DNA of 64,000 nt, taken from Mycoplasmatota bacterium. GTDB lineage: Bacteria; Bacillota_I; Bacilli_A; Izemoplasmatales; Hujiaoplasmataceae. The DNA is taken from NCBI GenBank assembly GCA_027859085.1, contig JAQIBJ010000077.1, positions 1-64,000 of the forward strand. The letters are read 5' to 3'. A model generated the notes under the pieces. It searched no databases. It had not been told where the DNA came from and saw only the letters and a list, made by a program, of their open reading frames with translations. Position numbers and translations under genes: made by a program. This document shows positions 23,527 through 32,973 of the stretch, piece by piece (the stretch's first letter is position 1; every line of letters starts with the position of its first letter).

Positions 23527-24948
23527 CTATTCTTCAATATCAATAATTCTCATGGTATTTGTAAACCCATGTTTTTGTCCCCAACCTGATGTAATAACAA
23601 GTGTATCTCCAACTTTAAATCCAAAATCTTTAGCGACTTCAATTGCAACTTTATCATGGAATTTCAAATCAGTTACATTTTCCCCTAGTGATGCAAACAC
23701 ACCACAATAATATGATAATCTTTGACAAGTTTCAATATTATCAGTGATAGCAATAATAGGAACTGCAGGTCTAAATTTTGACATTCTTTTTGCTGTGCCT
23801 CCCGTTTCAGTAAATGCAATAATCACTTCTGCATGTGGTAAAGCTAAGACAGTTTGACTCACAGCAATTCCAATAGCATCATTGGTGGTTTGATGTGAAG
23901 TCTTAATTGATTTTGATAATTTTACTTCATAATCTATGGTTTCTTCAATCGCTTTTGCAATTGTATCCATTGTTAATACTGATTCAACAGGATACTCTCC
24001 AATTGCACTTTCACCAGATAACATGATAGCATCTGAACCATCTAAAATAGCATTGGCCACATCATTAGCTTCTGCTCTAGTAGGTCTTGGTGAGTGCATC
24101 ATCGATTCTAACATATGCGTTGCAGTTATCACAGGTTTTCCAACTTCGTTTGCTTTCGCTATAATTTTCTTTTGATAAATTGGAACCAATTGAGTAGATA
24201 CTTCAACACCTAAATCTCCTCTAGCCACCATGACGCCATCAGTGACTTCTAGAATTCCATCAAGATTATCGACGCCCTCTTGATTTTCGATTTTAGCAAT
24301 GATTTCTATGTCTTCTCCGCCAACTTCTTTAAGAATTTCTTTCACAGCCAATATATCACTTTTCCTTCTTACAAATGAAAGAGCAATCATATCTACCTTT
24401 TGCTCAACAGCAAAACGTAAATCTGCATCATCCTTTTCAGAAATAAACGGCATTGTCAATTTAGCATTTGGTACATTCACACCTTTTTTACTCTTAATAA
24501 CCCCAGAATTCCAAACAATACATTCTAAAGAGTCTTTTTCAACTTTTTGAATGTCTAATCTCATTTTTCCATCATCAATTAATAAGAAATCTCCGACATT
24601 AACATCTTCAAACAATTCATCTGCTGTTATATAAAATGATTCCTTTGTTCCTAAAACGGGCTTTCTGACAACCTTTACCACATCTCCTTTGGTAAATTCT
24701 TGTCCACCATTTTTAAAGTCTCCAGTCCTAATTTCCGGACCTTTTGTGTCGGCCATAATCCCAATAAACCTATTGAGTTTCTTAGAAACTGATCTAATCA
24801 TTTTGATTCTATTTTTATGTTCTTCATGATTTCCATGCGAGAAGTTGAGACGTCCAACATTCATACCCGCGTCAATCATTTTTTCTATCATTTCTGGTGT
24901 GTCTATTGCCGGACCAATGGTACAAATAATTTTTGTTTTTCTTTTCAT
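23527..24948 (-). CDS. pyk: Pyruvate kinase
   Basis: Last step of glycolysis, phosphoenolpyruvate + ADP to pyruvate + ATP. 473 aa, the usual length without the extra C-terminal domain found in Bacillus. Motifs are TKIICTIGPA at the N-terminus, GRLNFSHGNH, the active-site stretch IAKIENQEGVDN and ARGDLGVE, then THMLESM and SGESAIGEYP. The ribosome site AGGAGG is strong. The gene starts nine bases after the GH65-like gene, so both are transcribed from the promoter near 26910. Confidence 0.97.
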   Translation of the reverse strand: MKRKTKIICTIGPAIDTPEMIEKMIDAGMNVGRLNFSHGNHEEHKNRIKMIRSVSKKLNRFIGIMADTKGPEIRTGDFKNGGQEFTKGDVVKVVRKPVLGTKESFYITADELFEDVNVGDFLLIDDGKMRLDIQKVEKDSLECIVWNSGVIKSKKGVNVPNAKLTMPFISEKDDADLRFAVEQKVDMIALSFVRRKSDILAVKEILKEVGGEDIEIIAKIENQEGVDNLDGILEVTDGVMVARGDLGVEVSTQLVPIYQKKIIAKANEVGKPVITATHMLESMMHSPRPTRAEANDVANAILDGSDAIMLSGESAIGEYPVESVLTMDTIAKAIEETIDYEVKLSKSIKTSHQTTNDAIGIAVSQTVLALPHAEVIIAFTETGGTAKRMSKFRPAVPIIAITDNIETCQRLSYYCGVFASLGENVTDLKFHDKVAIEVAKDFGFKVGDTLVITSGWGQKHGFTNTMRIIDIEE

Positions 24949-24957
24949 AATTTCCTC

Positions 24958-26862
24958 CTAATATTTCCAAACTAATTGTGCACTGTTTCTTTTAATTTTA
25001 ATGGTGCCCAGATAATGTTGGTATTTTATATCATATTCTAATCTTCTAATGTTTTTTGGAATCAATGAATCGACTATAAATCTCTGACCTTTATATCTTA
25101 ATCCACTTAAACGAAAAATCACAAACATATATACCAGACCCATCAAGCCAAAATCAATTCCTTGACTATTTATCAATAATGATTCTTCAAAAACCGAAAC
25201 AGAATCAAAGAATTTAGTAAAATCTTTATTTTTCATTATATCACTTGAAACAAGATTTAAAAGTAATTGATTTAAATTAAAATTTTTAGATTGCTCTGAA
25301 AAATATTTAATATTGGCATTTATTTCATTTGATTTGAACTCATCATTAAACATAATAAATAAAAAGAACTGGTCAATTAATATATTCATAGAACCCTCTT
25401 TTATATCCAAACTCTCTCTCTCTTTATCAACTAAGTAATTTTGATAAGGATAAATCAAATGGTTATTGTTAGGTTTTAAAATATATATCTTACGATTGAG
25501 TTCATTTATATTTTTTATAAATTCTTTCAAATCACTTTTACTGAATCTATTTACAACACTCGATTTCTTATTTGGATTTATCCATAATTTAACTGTCCTC
25601 ACTGCATAACGAATCAAATAATTAGTGAAAGTATGATTGTTTATATGCTTCAATGAATGATTTAGGTTTGAAACATTATTAAAATCAAAATGAGTTTCTA
25701 TGAGATTCATTTCGCAATAATCTATATAGAATCGGCATATTTCAATTGATAATTCAAGAACAGATTCATCGATTAATGAGAGATCATTTGTAATCTCTTG
25801 ATACAATTCAATTAAATATATTAATAAAGCACCTTTGTAAATGGTTCTGTTTCCTGAATTAAAATCCTTAACACTGTCAATAATAATTGCGCCCTGAAAG
25901 CCTAAGCTTACAGCATCACTTTTATACTGTTTAATGTTTTGTATTCGTTTCAATAATTTCCGCTTTGCTATATTTGGATCATTATAAATATAAAATAGTA
26001 TCTGCATATATTCTTCAAATCCTGTTTGGTTTAAAGAATGTAAAGAAGGAAAGTTATTGAGATGTTGTCTATAAACATACGCCAATAACAAATCCATTTT
26101 TTTATTACTAATAATGTCCATTTTGTGTTGCTGGAACTCTGCTTTTTTGTATTTGATGTGATCTTTTTTTATCTTTTCATATGTTTGATTTAGTTTATAT
26201 TTCAATAATTTTTTCAATCGTCTTACACGCGGATCATAGCCAATAACTTTGGTTATTGTATATGTTCTATTTGCTTCAGCATCTATTATATAGTGTTCAG
26301 TAGGTTCATTTGATTTATTGCGATTTTTATGTCTGAAATCCTTATGATACATTAAAACCATATATCCACTATTTGAAGTTTTTAAAGTCATCTCATGAAG
26401 TTTAGATTTTAATAACATAACATCCTGACCGGGCATGATACAAGTATCATCAATTCCATGATATAAATCAATAGTAAAATTTTCACTTGTCTTAAATTTA
26501 TATTGCATATAAATAACCATTTCATGCTCATCTATAAATCTTTCACTATCAATGGTAACTTTTACACCATCGATAAGATATGTCGTTGATCTAGTTAGAA
26601 TATCTTCTTCTAATTTGTAAGTTTGTAAATGAGAAATTGGCTTTTGAAACTTAGGACTCAAAAGTTGATTATTGGCTTTTAGAATCGTAAATAATGGATT
26701 AAACAATACTTTTTTACTACATTCATCATAAACAGTAAAAACAGGTGTATCCTTAACAGCATTTTCTTCTAAAATACCAAGTAAAAACACTTTACCATTT
26801 GTGAGAGAAAATCGCTGATTATTAAATTTTAATTTAGCAATATCTTTGGTCTTTAACTCCAT
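24958..26862 (-). CDS. GH65-like (glycoside phosphorylase fold) protein with lost catalytic motif
   Basis: 634-aa cytoplasmic protein without signal peptide. The layout follows family GH65. The N-terminal beta domain has YKLEEDILTRSTTYLIDG, SERFIDEHEMVIY and DLYHGIDDT. An (alpha/alpha) barrel follows with LGFQGA, IEICRFYIDY and the INNHTFTN segment. The C-terminal part has QGIDFGLMGLVYMFV, SGLRY and LIPKNIRRLEYDIKYQ. In active GH65 enzymes the segment before NNxxYTN reads GPDEYHE, with Glu as general acid. Here the same place (near residues 402-410) reads NLNHSLK, and the FPW motif after LGFQGA is also lost. It is therefore probably a non-catalytic relative, perhaps a sensor or binding protein. 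It heads an operon with pyruvate kinase. Confidence 0.65.
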   Translation of the reverse strand: MELKTKDIAKLKFNNQRFSLTNGKVFLLGILEENAVKDTPVFTVYDECSKKVLFNPLFTILKANNQLLSPKFQKPISHLQTYKLEEDILTRSTTYLIDGVKVTIDSERFIDEHEMVIYMQYKFKTSENFTIDLYHGIDDTCIMPGQDVMLLKSKLHEMTLKTSNSGYMVLMYHKDFRHKNRNKSNEPTEHYIIDAEANRTYTITKVIGYDPRVRRLKKLLKYKLNQTYEKIKKDHIKYKKAEFQQHKMDIISNKKMDLLLAYVYRQHLNNFPSLHSLNQTGFEEYMQILFYIYNDPNIAKRKLLKRIQNIKQYKSDAVSLGFQGAIIIDSVKDFNSGNRTIYKGALLIYLIELYQEITNDLSLIDESVLELSIEICRFYIDYCEMNLIETHFDFNNVSNLNHSLKHINNHTFTNYLIRYAVRTVKLWINPNKKSSVVNRFSKSDLKEFIKNINELNRKIYILKPNNNHLIYPYQNYLVDKERESLDIKEGSMNILIDQFFLFIMFNDEFKSNEINANIKYFSEQSKNFNLNQLLLNLVSSDIMKNKDFTKFFDSVSVFEESLLINSQGIDFGLMGLVYMFVIFRLSGLRYKGQRFIVDSLIPKNIRRLEYDIKYQHYLGTIKIKRNSAQLVWKY

Positions 26863-26895
26863 AAAGTTTAGCTCTCCTTACACTTTACTGACTAT

Positions 26896-26924
26896 ATTAT
26901 ATCTTTTTTTTAATATTAAACCAA
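26896..26924 (-). promoter_or_regulatory. Promoter of the GH65-like/pyk operon
   Basis: On the minus strand TTGGTT (26919-26924), 17 bases, TATAAT (26896-26901). Confidence 0.7.
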
Positions 26925-26973
26925 GACATAGATTATATAAAGGGATTTAATTGTTCTTTTCAACTTTTATTTG

Positions 26974-27002
26974 TTGCTTTTTTTAAGTTTATTTGATAAA
27001 AT
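26974..27002 (+). promoter_or_regulatory. Promoter of rpsT
   Basis: TTGCTT (26974-26979), 17 bases, TAAAAT (26997-27002) with TG one base upstream (extended -10). Confidence 0.65.
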
Positions 27003-27032
27003 AATAACGCTATACGTATGGAGGTGAAAATC

Positions 27033-27293
27033 ATGGCTAATAACAAACAACAAAAGAAACGTAACATTCAAAATCAAAAAAGACGTCTTGCAAATGCATC
27101 TTTTAAATCTTCTTTAAAAACTGCAATCAAAAAAGTTGAAGCAGCTGTTAAAAATGGTGAAAAAGAGAATGCAACAGACTATTTAAACTACGCATTCAAG
27201 AAAATCGACAAAAGTGTTGCTAAAGGTATCCAACATAAAAACTATGCTAGCAGACAAAAAGCTCGTTTATCTAGAAAAGTAAATACATTATAA
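27033..27293 (+). CDS. rpsT: 30S ribosomal protein S20
   Basis: 86-aa, highly basic, all-helical protein that binds 16S rRNA early in 30S assembly. It begins MANNKQQKKR and continues with the typical KRRLANASFKSSLKTAIKK and HKNYASRQKARLSRKVN. Start 27033 is set by GGAGGTG at 27020-27026. An in-frame ATG at 27018 overlaps that site and is not the start. It lies beside holA, as in Bacillus, but in the opposite direction to it. Confidence 0.97.
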   Translation: MANNKQQKKRNIQNQKRRLANASFKSSLKTAIKKVEAAVKNGEKENATDYLNYAFKKIDKSVAKGIQHKNYASRQKARLSRKVNTL

Positions 27294-27322
27294 GGCATAC
27301 AAATAGAATAAATAATGAATAG

Positions 27323-27348
27323 CGTTCGTATTGCGAATGTTTTTATTT
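27323..27348 (+). terminator. Terminator of rpsT
   Basis: CGTTCG (27323-27328) pairs with CGAATG (27334-27339, one G-U) and is followed by TTTTATTT. Confidence 0.7.
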
Positions 27349-27355
27349 ATATAAT

Positions 27356-27376
27356 AAAAAGACACTGAAAAGTGTC
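27356..27376 (-). terminator. Terminator of holA
   Basis: GACACT and AGTGTC (27361-27376) with a GAAA loop, followed by Ts on the minus strand just after the holA stop codon. Confidence 0.75.
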
Positions 27377-27378
27377 TT

Positions 27379-28338
27379 TTATGCTTTTAATAAGAATAAC
27401 TCTAGTCCATTTGCTTTATCAACTTGACCACTTTTTATACGATAGTCTAAATCAGATAACGCAGAAATATGATTTTCTAGCTGGTTATAGCTAATTTCTT
27501 CTGCATTTTTTTTCATGTAATAAGCTCTCCCGCTTGATACTTTAAAATAACCCATGACATCTTTTTGAGAATATCCTAAATTTAATAATGACTTTGTATG
27601 AAGCATTTCCATAAATTTATTAGATATCGTCGAAAGCATCCAAATTTCATTGGTATTGATTTCTTTTAAATCTTTATAGATATCCATTAGTTTGACTTTA
27701 TTTTTTTCGATTAAAGCGTTCACTAAACTAAATATATTCTCATCAATATCTTTACTGGTGATTTGCATAATCATTTCCGAATTTATAATTTCTTTATCTC
27801 TTGCAAAAGATATTAATTTAGTCACTTCATTATTCACACTGTCTAAATCATGATTAATTCTATTAACAAATTGAGTCAATGCAAAAGGTTCTATTTTCAA
27901 TTCGTTTTCACGCAATTTTTCTTTGACAAAATCATAGACATTAAAATTCTTATTATGATTATACTCTTCACTCACAATGTTTTTCTTTAAAAACTTTACT
28001 ATCTTCTTATGTCCGTCCAATTTTTCATAGGGTGCTTGAATAACCATAATTGTCTCAGGAACATTCATGCTGCAAAATCGAATCAAGTCTTCAATTTCAT
28101 CTTCAGTTGATTTTCCTTGCCTAATTAAAAAACTAGAATTACGAATGATAACACCCTTTTTATCAACTAAAAAAGGCAACGTTAAAGCATTTGATAACGC
28201 TATATGTAAGCCTGTTTCTTCAAAATCATATACTTCAATCGCATCTTCTGGAACTTCAAATTGTTCAAAGATGCGATTTGTTTGTTCTTTTATTGAAAAA
28301 TGATTATCACCATATAATAAATAACAATGTTTATTCAT
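27379..28338 (-). CDS. holA: DNA polymerase III delta subunit (clamp loader)
   Basis: 319-aa subunit that opens the sliding clamp during loading. The N-terminus CYLLYGDNHF is typical. The AAA+-like domain lacks a working Walker A, as is normal for delta, and the C-terminal collar is seen around SGRAYYMKKNAEEIS and LDYRIKSGQVD. It follows comEC as in Bacillus (yqeN). An extended -10 (TATAAT at 28364-28369 with TG upstream) gives it its own promoter, with GAGAGG as ribosome site. Confidence 0.92.
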   Translation of the reverse strand: MNKHCYLLYGDNHFSIKEQTNRIFEQFEVPEDAIEVYDFEETGLHIALSNALTLPFLVDKKGVIIRNSSFLIRQGKSTEDEIEDLIRFCSMNVPETIMVIQAPYEKLDGHKKIVKFLKKNIVSEEYNHNKNFNVYDFVKEKLRENELKIEPFALTQFVNRINHDLDSVNNEVTKLISFARDKEIINSEMIMQITSKDIDENIFSLVNALIEKNKVKLMDIYKDLKEINTNEIWMLSTISNKFMEMLHTKSLLNLGYSQKDVMGYFKVSSGRAYYMKKNAEEISYNQLENHISALSDLDYRIKSGQVDKANGLELFLLKA

Positions 28339-28387
28339 GAAAACCTCTCTTTATCCATAGAATATTATACCATAAATAATAATGAAT

Positions 28388-30550
28388 TTATATGTTGAAA
28401 ATAATTTCATAATCCTTTTTCCCATTATAATAGAAATATCGATATCGATATAATTTTCCATAGACATTTACAATACTACCCTGTTCCTTTGTAATATAAA
28501 TATTGTTTAATTCTTCATATAAGTTTTGAATGACTTTTTCACTAGGAAACCCATAACTATTCTTTCCCGCTGAGATGTAAGCGTATTTTGGTTTAAAATG
28601 CTGAATGAACATTTTAGTCGATGAAGTCTTTGATCCATGATGAGCAACTTTTAGATGATCCACTTCAAAATGATATTCACGAATCATCATTGCTTCTATT
28701 TCATTTTCAATATCGCCTGTAAACAGCCAACTTTCACCGCTGATCATCGTGTATAGTACCAAAGCGTTATTATTCTCATTTTCAAATCCTTGATCGCCAT
28801 TCAAAACATATATAGGTGTATTTCCACAGTTTATAATATCGCCCTTTGAAACCACCTTCTGAATGGACAAATCAGTATTTTCATATATTTTAGAAACATA
28901 AAGTTTTTTTACATTAATCGCTGATAATATATCATTAATTTCTCCATAATGGTCTTGGTGCTGGTGAGTTAAAATTATCGCATCTAATGATTTAATATTT
29001 TCACCTGTAAAATATTGAATCAGAGTGTCATAATCATCTGGACCACCAGTATCAATGAGTAAACGACAATCTTTTGTTTGAATATAACTTGCTTCTGCTT
29101 GATTGACATCAAATAGAATCACTTTAACGTCATCGTTTAACAATGTAAATTGTAAAATTACAACAATAAATCCAAACCATAGAAAAGCAATTCTTCTTTT
29201 ATGTTTTTTGTAATAGACAATTGTAATTACAATAACTAACCAAAACAATAATTTTATAAAAGAATTAGAAAAATTATAATTATAGTAAATATTAATTTCG
29301 GCTACATAAATCATCAATCTTTCAAAACCTTTAACAAAAAACAAATACATTGGACTTAAATATGGACAAACCAAAAGAATGATGGCTCCAGGCAATAATA
29401 TCAAACTAACATAAACAATAAATATGGGATTTAATAATACATTCAATAAACCAAATGTTTTGTTGATGGATAATGTAATCGGTAAACTAAAAACAATAGC
29501 GATGAAACTTATAAGCAATAACTTACTTATCCCTTGTTTGTGAATATATAATGCTTTAAATAATATTAATACATAAGCCATTAAAAATGACAGTTGGAAT
29601 CCTAAACTAAATATATAGTATGGATTTATTCCAAGGAAAGCAATAAAAACAAAAGACAAATAATCACTGGCACTAAATCGTCGCTTACTTTCCTTAGTCA
29701 ATAGAATAATAAAGAGAAATAGTGAAGCTCTAACAATAGAAATAGAGAAACCTGTCACTATATTATAAAATAATAGAAATATTGTTAATATGAAATGATA
29801 TGTCTGTCTTTTTAAGTAAAATAACTGTAATATTTTGTTAAGCATTAATACAATAAAACCTAAATGCATACCTGAAATCGCAAAAAGATGTGAAATACCT
29901 ATGTCATTAGAGAGTTTTTTCACCGAATCATCCAAATCTTCTTTATATCCTAGAATAAATAGTTTCATATAGGTTGAAACATCTTTGGAGTAATTTTCAT
30001 CAAAGTAATTTTTGATATGAAATGATACGATGTTTAGATTATATTTTTGAGTCAATATTGAAATATGGCTTGAATCTATTCTATCAACAATCTTTTGTGT
30101 TTTTAAATACTCGCTATAATTAAAATTATGTTCAACATGTTTTTGATCATACTCAATAAATTTTCCTTCTATATAAATAATCATACCTGGTTTAAAAGAC
30201 ATTGCATCTTCATCATAGACAATATATCTATATTTCGATTTAACAATTAAGTAGTTACTATGAACTTCAATGACTTCGCCGTTAATTGGTAGATTTTCAG
30301 GTTTTACTTGATTGATTTGTATAATTCTAATGCCTATAAAAATGACGAAAAATAATGTGATTAACATCAATTGTTTAAATTTATAATAGATAAATATTAG
30401 ATAAACTATCACAAAAATGATCAAATATTGATGCTTAGTTGCAAATAGAAATAACGAAATAATTAATGAAATATGAGCATATTTAGAAGCACTAAACAGT
30501 AATATTGTCTTTAATTTTTTCATATATGTATTCTTTAATTCCTGAAACAT
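28388..30550 (-). CDS. comEC: ComEC/Rec2 DNA uptake channel
   Basis: 720-aa membrane protein forming the channel for single-stranded DNA during natural transformation. An N-terminal soluble part (about 80-165) is followed by the competence membrane domain with the conserved AISGMHLGF near 222. About ten membrane helices lead to a C-terminal metallo-beta-lactamase-like domain carrying THQHQDHYG, GDIENE and HHGSKTSS, thought to degrade the non-transported strand. The metal ligands look intact. The start at 30550 has GAGG nine bases upstream. The gene overlaps comEA by 59 bases, which is unusually long; an alternative ATG at 30523 has a poorer ribosome site. comEB is absent between the two. Confidence 0.93.
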   Translation of the reverse strand: MFQELKNTYMKKLKTILLFSASKYAHISLIISLFLFATKHQYLIIFVIVYLIFIYYKFKQLMLITLFFVIFIGIRIIQINQVKPENLPINGEVIEVHSNYLIVKSKYRYIVYDEDAMSFKPGMIIYIEGKFIEYDQKHVEHNFNYSEYLKTQKIVDRIDSSHISILTQKYNLNIVSFHIKNYFDENYSKDVSTYMKLFILGYKEDLDDSVKKLSNDIGISHLFAISGMHLGFIVLMLNKILQLFYLKRQTYHFILTIFLLFYNIVTGFSISIVRASLFLFIILLTKESKRRFSASDYLSFVFIAFLGINPYYIFSLGFQLSFLMAYVLILFKALYIHKQGISKLLLISFIAIVFSLPITLSINKTFGLLNVLLNPIFIVYVSLILLPGAIILLVCPYLSPMYLFFVKGFERLMIYVAEINIYYNYNFSNSFIKLLFWLVIVITIVYYKKHKRRIAFLWFGFIVVILQFTLLNDDVKVILFDVNQAEASYIQTKDCRLLIDTGGPDDYDTLIQYFTGENIKSLDAIILTHQHQDHYGEINDILSAINVKKLYVSKIYENTDLSIQKVVSKGDIINCGNTPIYVLNGDQGFENENNNALVLYTMISGESWLFTGDIENEIEAMMIREYHFEVDHLKVAHHGSKTSSTKMFIQHFKPKYAYISAGKNSYGFPSEKVIQNLYEELNNIYITKEQGSIVNVYGKLYRYRYFYYNGKKDYEIIFNI

Positions 30551-32219
30551 TCATTATTTCCTCTATTGAATTAAAACCACCATTTATATCCCTATATTCT
30601 ATAATTCTTTCACCCAATATAATACCAATACCAGATAATGTTTGCAGTTGTTCTAAACCCGCTGTATTGATATTGACTTTGTCAACGGGTGTGTTTGGTA
30701 GTTGAGGGACTTGACTTTCAATGCTTGGAATATGAATAGATATGGATTCTGAAATTGACTGACTAAAGTCAATGATTGCAATATTTGCATTTATAGTTAA
30801 CCCACCAGCTATATATATTAAATCCACAACATCAATGCCTTTAGTCACATAATAAGTACCAGGATTGAATACTTCACCAGTGATTGAGACATATATGTTT
30901 TCATCAAATTGACTTGGTATAACAATAATTTCTTCATCTAATAATATTCTTGTTAAATTCACTTCATTTTGATCTGCATCTCCTGTAAAACCACCGGCTC
31001 TATTGATTAACATTAATAACCGATCGCCTGGTCTCATCGTATAAATACCAGGAAAATATACTTCTCCCCTTATTTCAACAAATAAATTGTCTTGTGTTGT
31101 TACTACTTTATCAACAATAATTAAATCTTCATCATTGAGAATCTCTGATAAATTCAAACTAATGGAATCTGCATCAGGTCTAAATCCACCTGCCATTCTT
31201 ATTAAATCTAAAACCCTAGAACCTTCTTTTAAATAATATACGCCAGGATATTTCACTTCTCCCTTTAAATCAACAGCCATCATCATTTCTGATTCAATGG
31301 TTGAAATTATAATTAACTGTTCATCTTGAACAAATTCTGATAGATTTATATGTTCATAATCAGCATTTTCATCAAAACCACCGGCAAGATTTATCACATC
31401 AACAACTCTATCGCCCTGATTAAAGAAATATACCCCGGGATTCTTAACCGCACCTTTAATATCAACTGCTAAAGTATTTTCTTTTTCATTCTTACTTTCA
31501 ATAGTAATCACTTGATGATTACTAAGCAATTCTACAAGATTGATATCTTCAGTATGTGCGTCTTCAAGTAAACCACCAGCTGCATTGATTAAATCGATTA
31601 CCAAATCACTAGCTTCCATATAATAAACGCCAGGATAAGTCACTTGTCCCTTGATTTCAACATATAGCTTCATATCATCAAGACTCTTAATAATTATAGA
31701 GTCTCCTTCAGATAATTTTTGAGCCAAGTTTATTAAGGCAATATTTGCATTTATACTGAACCCGCCTGCATCTTCTACTAAATCGTTGATAATCGCGTTC
31801 TCTTTCAACTTGTACAATCCCGGGTTCAATACTTCACCTTTGACCTCAACGTTGATGTAGCGCTGAATGTTAGGTGTCTCTGTGGAATTATTCATCTTCC
31901 TTGGTATAACAATGACCATCTCATCTTCTAACTTTTGAGAACGATTAATGTCATCTACAAAAGCATCTTCTGTTAATCCTCCAGCTTTATTGATTAAATC
32001 CAATACTCTTTCATCTTTTCCGCAAGCATAAATTCCAGGCAAATGAACTTCGCCTTTAATTTCAACTTGTATGTCAGCAGTAACATTCAATGATTCTGTT
32101 GTTAACTGATAATTCATTTCATTTACTGGCACCTTTGAAATAAAATTATTAACAATAACAAATCCAATAATCCCGATTAATATTAGAAAAATACCTATGT
32201 TGTTTTTAATCCAATTCAT
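30492..32219 (-). CDS. comEA: ComEA-like DNA receptor with seven SLBB repeats
   Basis: 575-aa protein: one N-terminal membrane anchor (about 7-28), then seven tandem SLBB (soluble-ligand-binding beta-grasp) repeats from about residue 50 to 505. Each repeat carries a variant of VEIKGEVxxPGxY followed 15-20 residues later by DLIxxAGG. It ends in a helix-hairpin-helix pair (about 512-575) with VNINTAGLEQLQTLSGIG, the DNA-binding part of ComEA. Usual ComEA proteins are about 200 aa and have one such repeat. The extra repeats would hold the DNA-binding domain far from the membrane or bind a glycan. The start has a GAGGTG ribosome site. Gene order with comEC and the yqe genes supports the name. Confidence 0.88.
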   Translation of the reverse strand: MNWIKNNIGIFLILIGIIGFVIVNNFISKVPVNEMNYQLTTESLNVTADIQVEIKGEVHLPGIYACGKDERVLDLINKAGGLTEDAFVDDINRSQKLEDEMVIVIPRKMNNSTETPNIQRYINVEVKGEVLNPGLYKLKENAIINDLVEDAGGFSINANIALINLAQKLSEGDSIIIKSLDDMKLYVEIKGQVTYPGVYYMEASDLVIDLINAAGGLLEDAHTEDINLVELLSNHQVITIESKNEKENTLAVDIKGAVKNPGVYFFNQGDRVVDVINLAGGFDENADYEHINLSEFVQDEQLIIISTIESEMMMAVDLKGEVKYPGVYYLKEGSRVLDLIRMAGGFRPDADSISLNLSEILNDEDLIIVDKVVTTQDNLFVEIRGEVYFPGIYTMRPGDRLLMLINRAGGFTGDADQNEVNLTRILLDEEIIVIPSQFDENIYVSITGEVFNPGTYYVTKGIDVVDLIYIAGGLTINANIAIIDFSQSISESISIHIPSIESQVPQLPNTPVDKVNINTAGLEQLQTLSGIGIILGERIIEYRDINGGFNSIEEIMNVSGIKEYIYEKIKDNITV

Positions 32220-32267
32220 AAAATCACCTCAATTAAATAATACAGTTCTAAGGTGAAAAATCTTTAT

Positions 32268-32292
32268 AAAAAAAACACTCAATTATTGAGTG
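32268..32292 (-). terminator. Terminator after the yqeM-like gene
   Basis: CACTCAAT (32276-32283) and ATTGAGTG (32285-32292) form a hairpin followed by eight Ts on the minus strand. It separates the yqe genes from comEA. Confidence 0.75.
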
Positions 32293-32295
32293 CTT

Positions 32296-32973
32296 TTATT
32301 TTGCTTTTTGTACAACATATATCTTTCTTTCAGGTAAGGTTTTTGAATCGATTAATTTGAATCCTACTTTTTCTATAATTTTTTCGTATTCTAAATATTC
32401 ATGTGTTTGTTCATGAATATGAATTTCTTGTGGATTCTCTTCATTTTCAACTTTAATTGTATGAATGATACTATGGGGTTTATCACCTTTTTTGCTCTTC
32501 CAATGAAAATTAAATTCTTCATCAATTTCTTCATACCCATCAAAAGCATCAATAAACTCAACTGATAAAATATCGAAAATAAAAATGCCGTTATCTTTTA
32601 AACTATTATATATATTGGTAAAACCAAATTCAACATCTTCTAAATCAGATAAATGATTGATCACATCCATAGATGCAATAATTAAATCAAAATCATAATC
32701 TATTGGATCCAAAAGATCATAAACACCAACTTCAATGTCTAAACCTTCGTTTTCAGCTCTTTGAGAAACGATGTAAAGCATATTTTCACTTAAGTCAGTT
32801 GCGACCACATCATTTCCTAAACGAGCCAGTTGGATAGAAAGATTACCAGTACCACATCCAATATCCAAAACAGATCCTGTTGTTGAGTATTTTGATATGT
32901 AATCTAAATACTGTTCGTAAACCTCTTCGTCAATAAAGGCATCATAAAAATTTGCTAGATAATCATATTCCAT
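32296..32973 (-). CDS. yqeM: Class I SAM-dependent methyltransferase (YqeM)
   Basis: 225-aa methyltransferase with the SAM-binding motif VLDIGCGTGNLS near residue 35 and LIIASMDVINHL further on. The position after rsfS matches B. subtilis YqeM, whose substrate is not known. Start 32973 is preferred because GAGG lies nine bases upstream. It overlaps the end of rsfS by 11 bases. Confidence 0.87.
   Translation of the reverse strand: MEYDYLANFYDAFIDEEVYEQYLDYISKYSTTGSVLDIGCGTGNLSIQLARLGNDVVATDLSENMLYIVSQRAENEGLDIEVGVYDLLDPIDYDFDLIIASMDVINHLSDLEDVEFGFTNIYNSLKDNGIFIFDILSVEFIDAFDGYEEIDEEFNFHWKSKKGDKPHSIIHTIKVENEENPQEIHIHEQTHEYLEYEKIIEKVGFKLIDSKTLPERKIYVVQKAK

Noticed and set aside
30492-32219. SLBB repeats as an assembly duplication
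   Set aside because: The seven copies differ strongly from each other at protein level and the DNA shows no long identical stretches.
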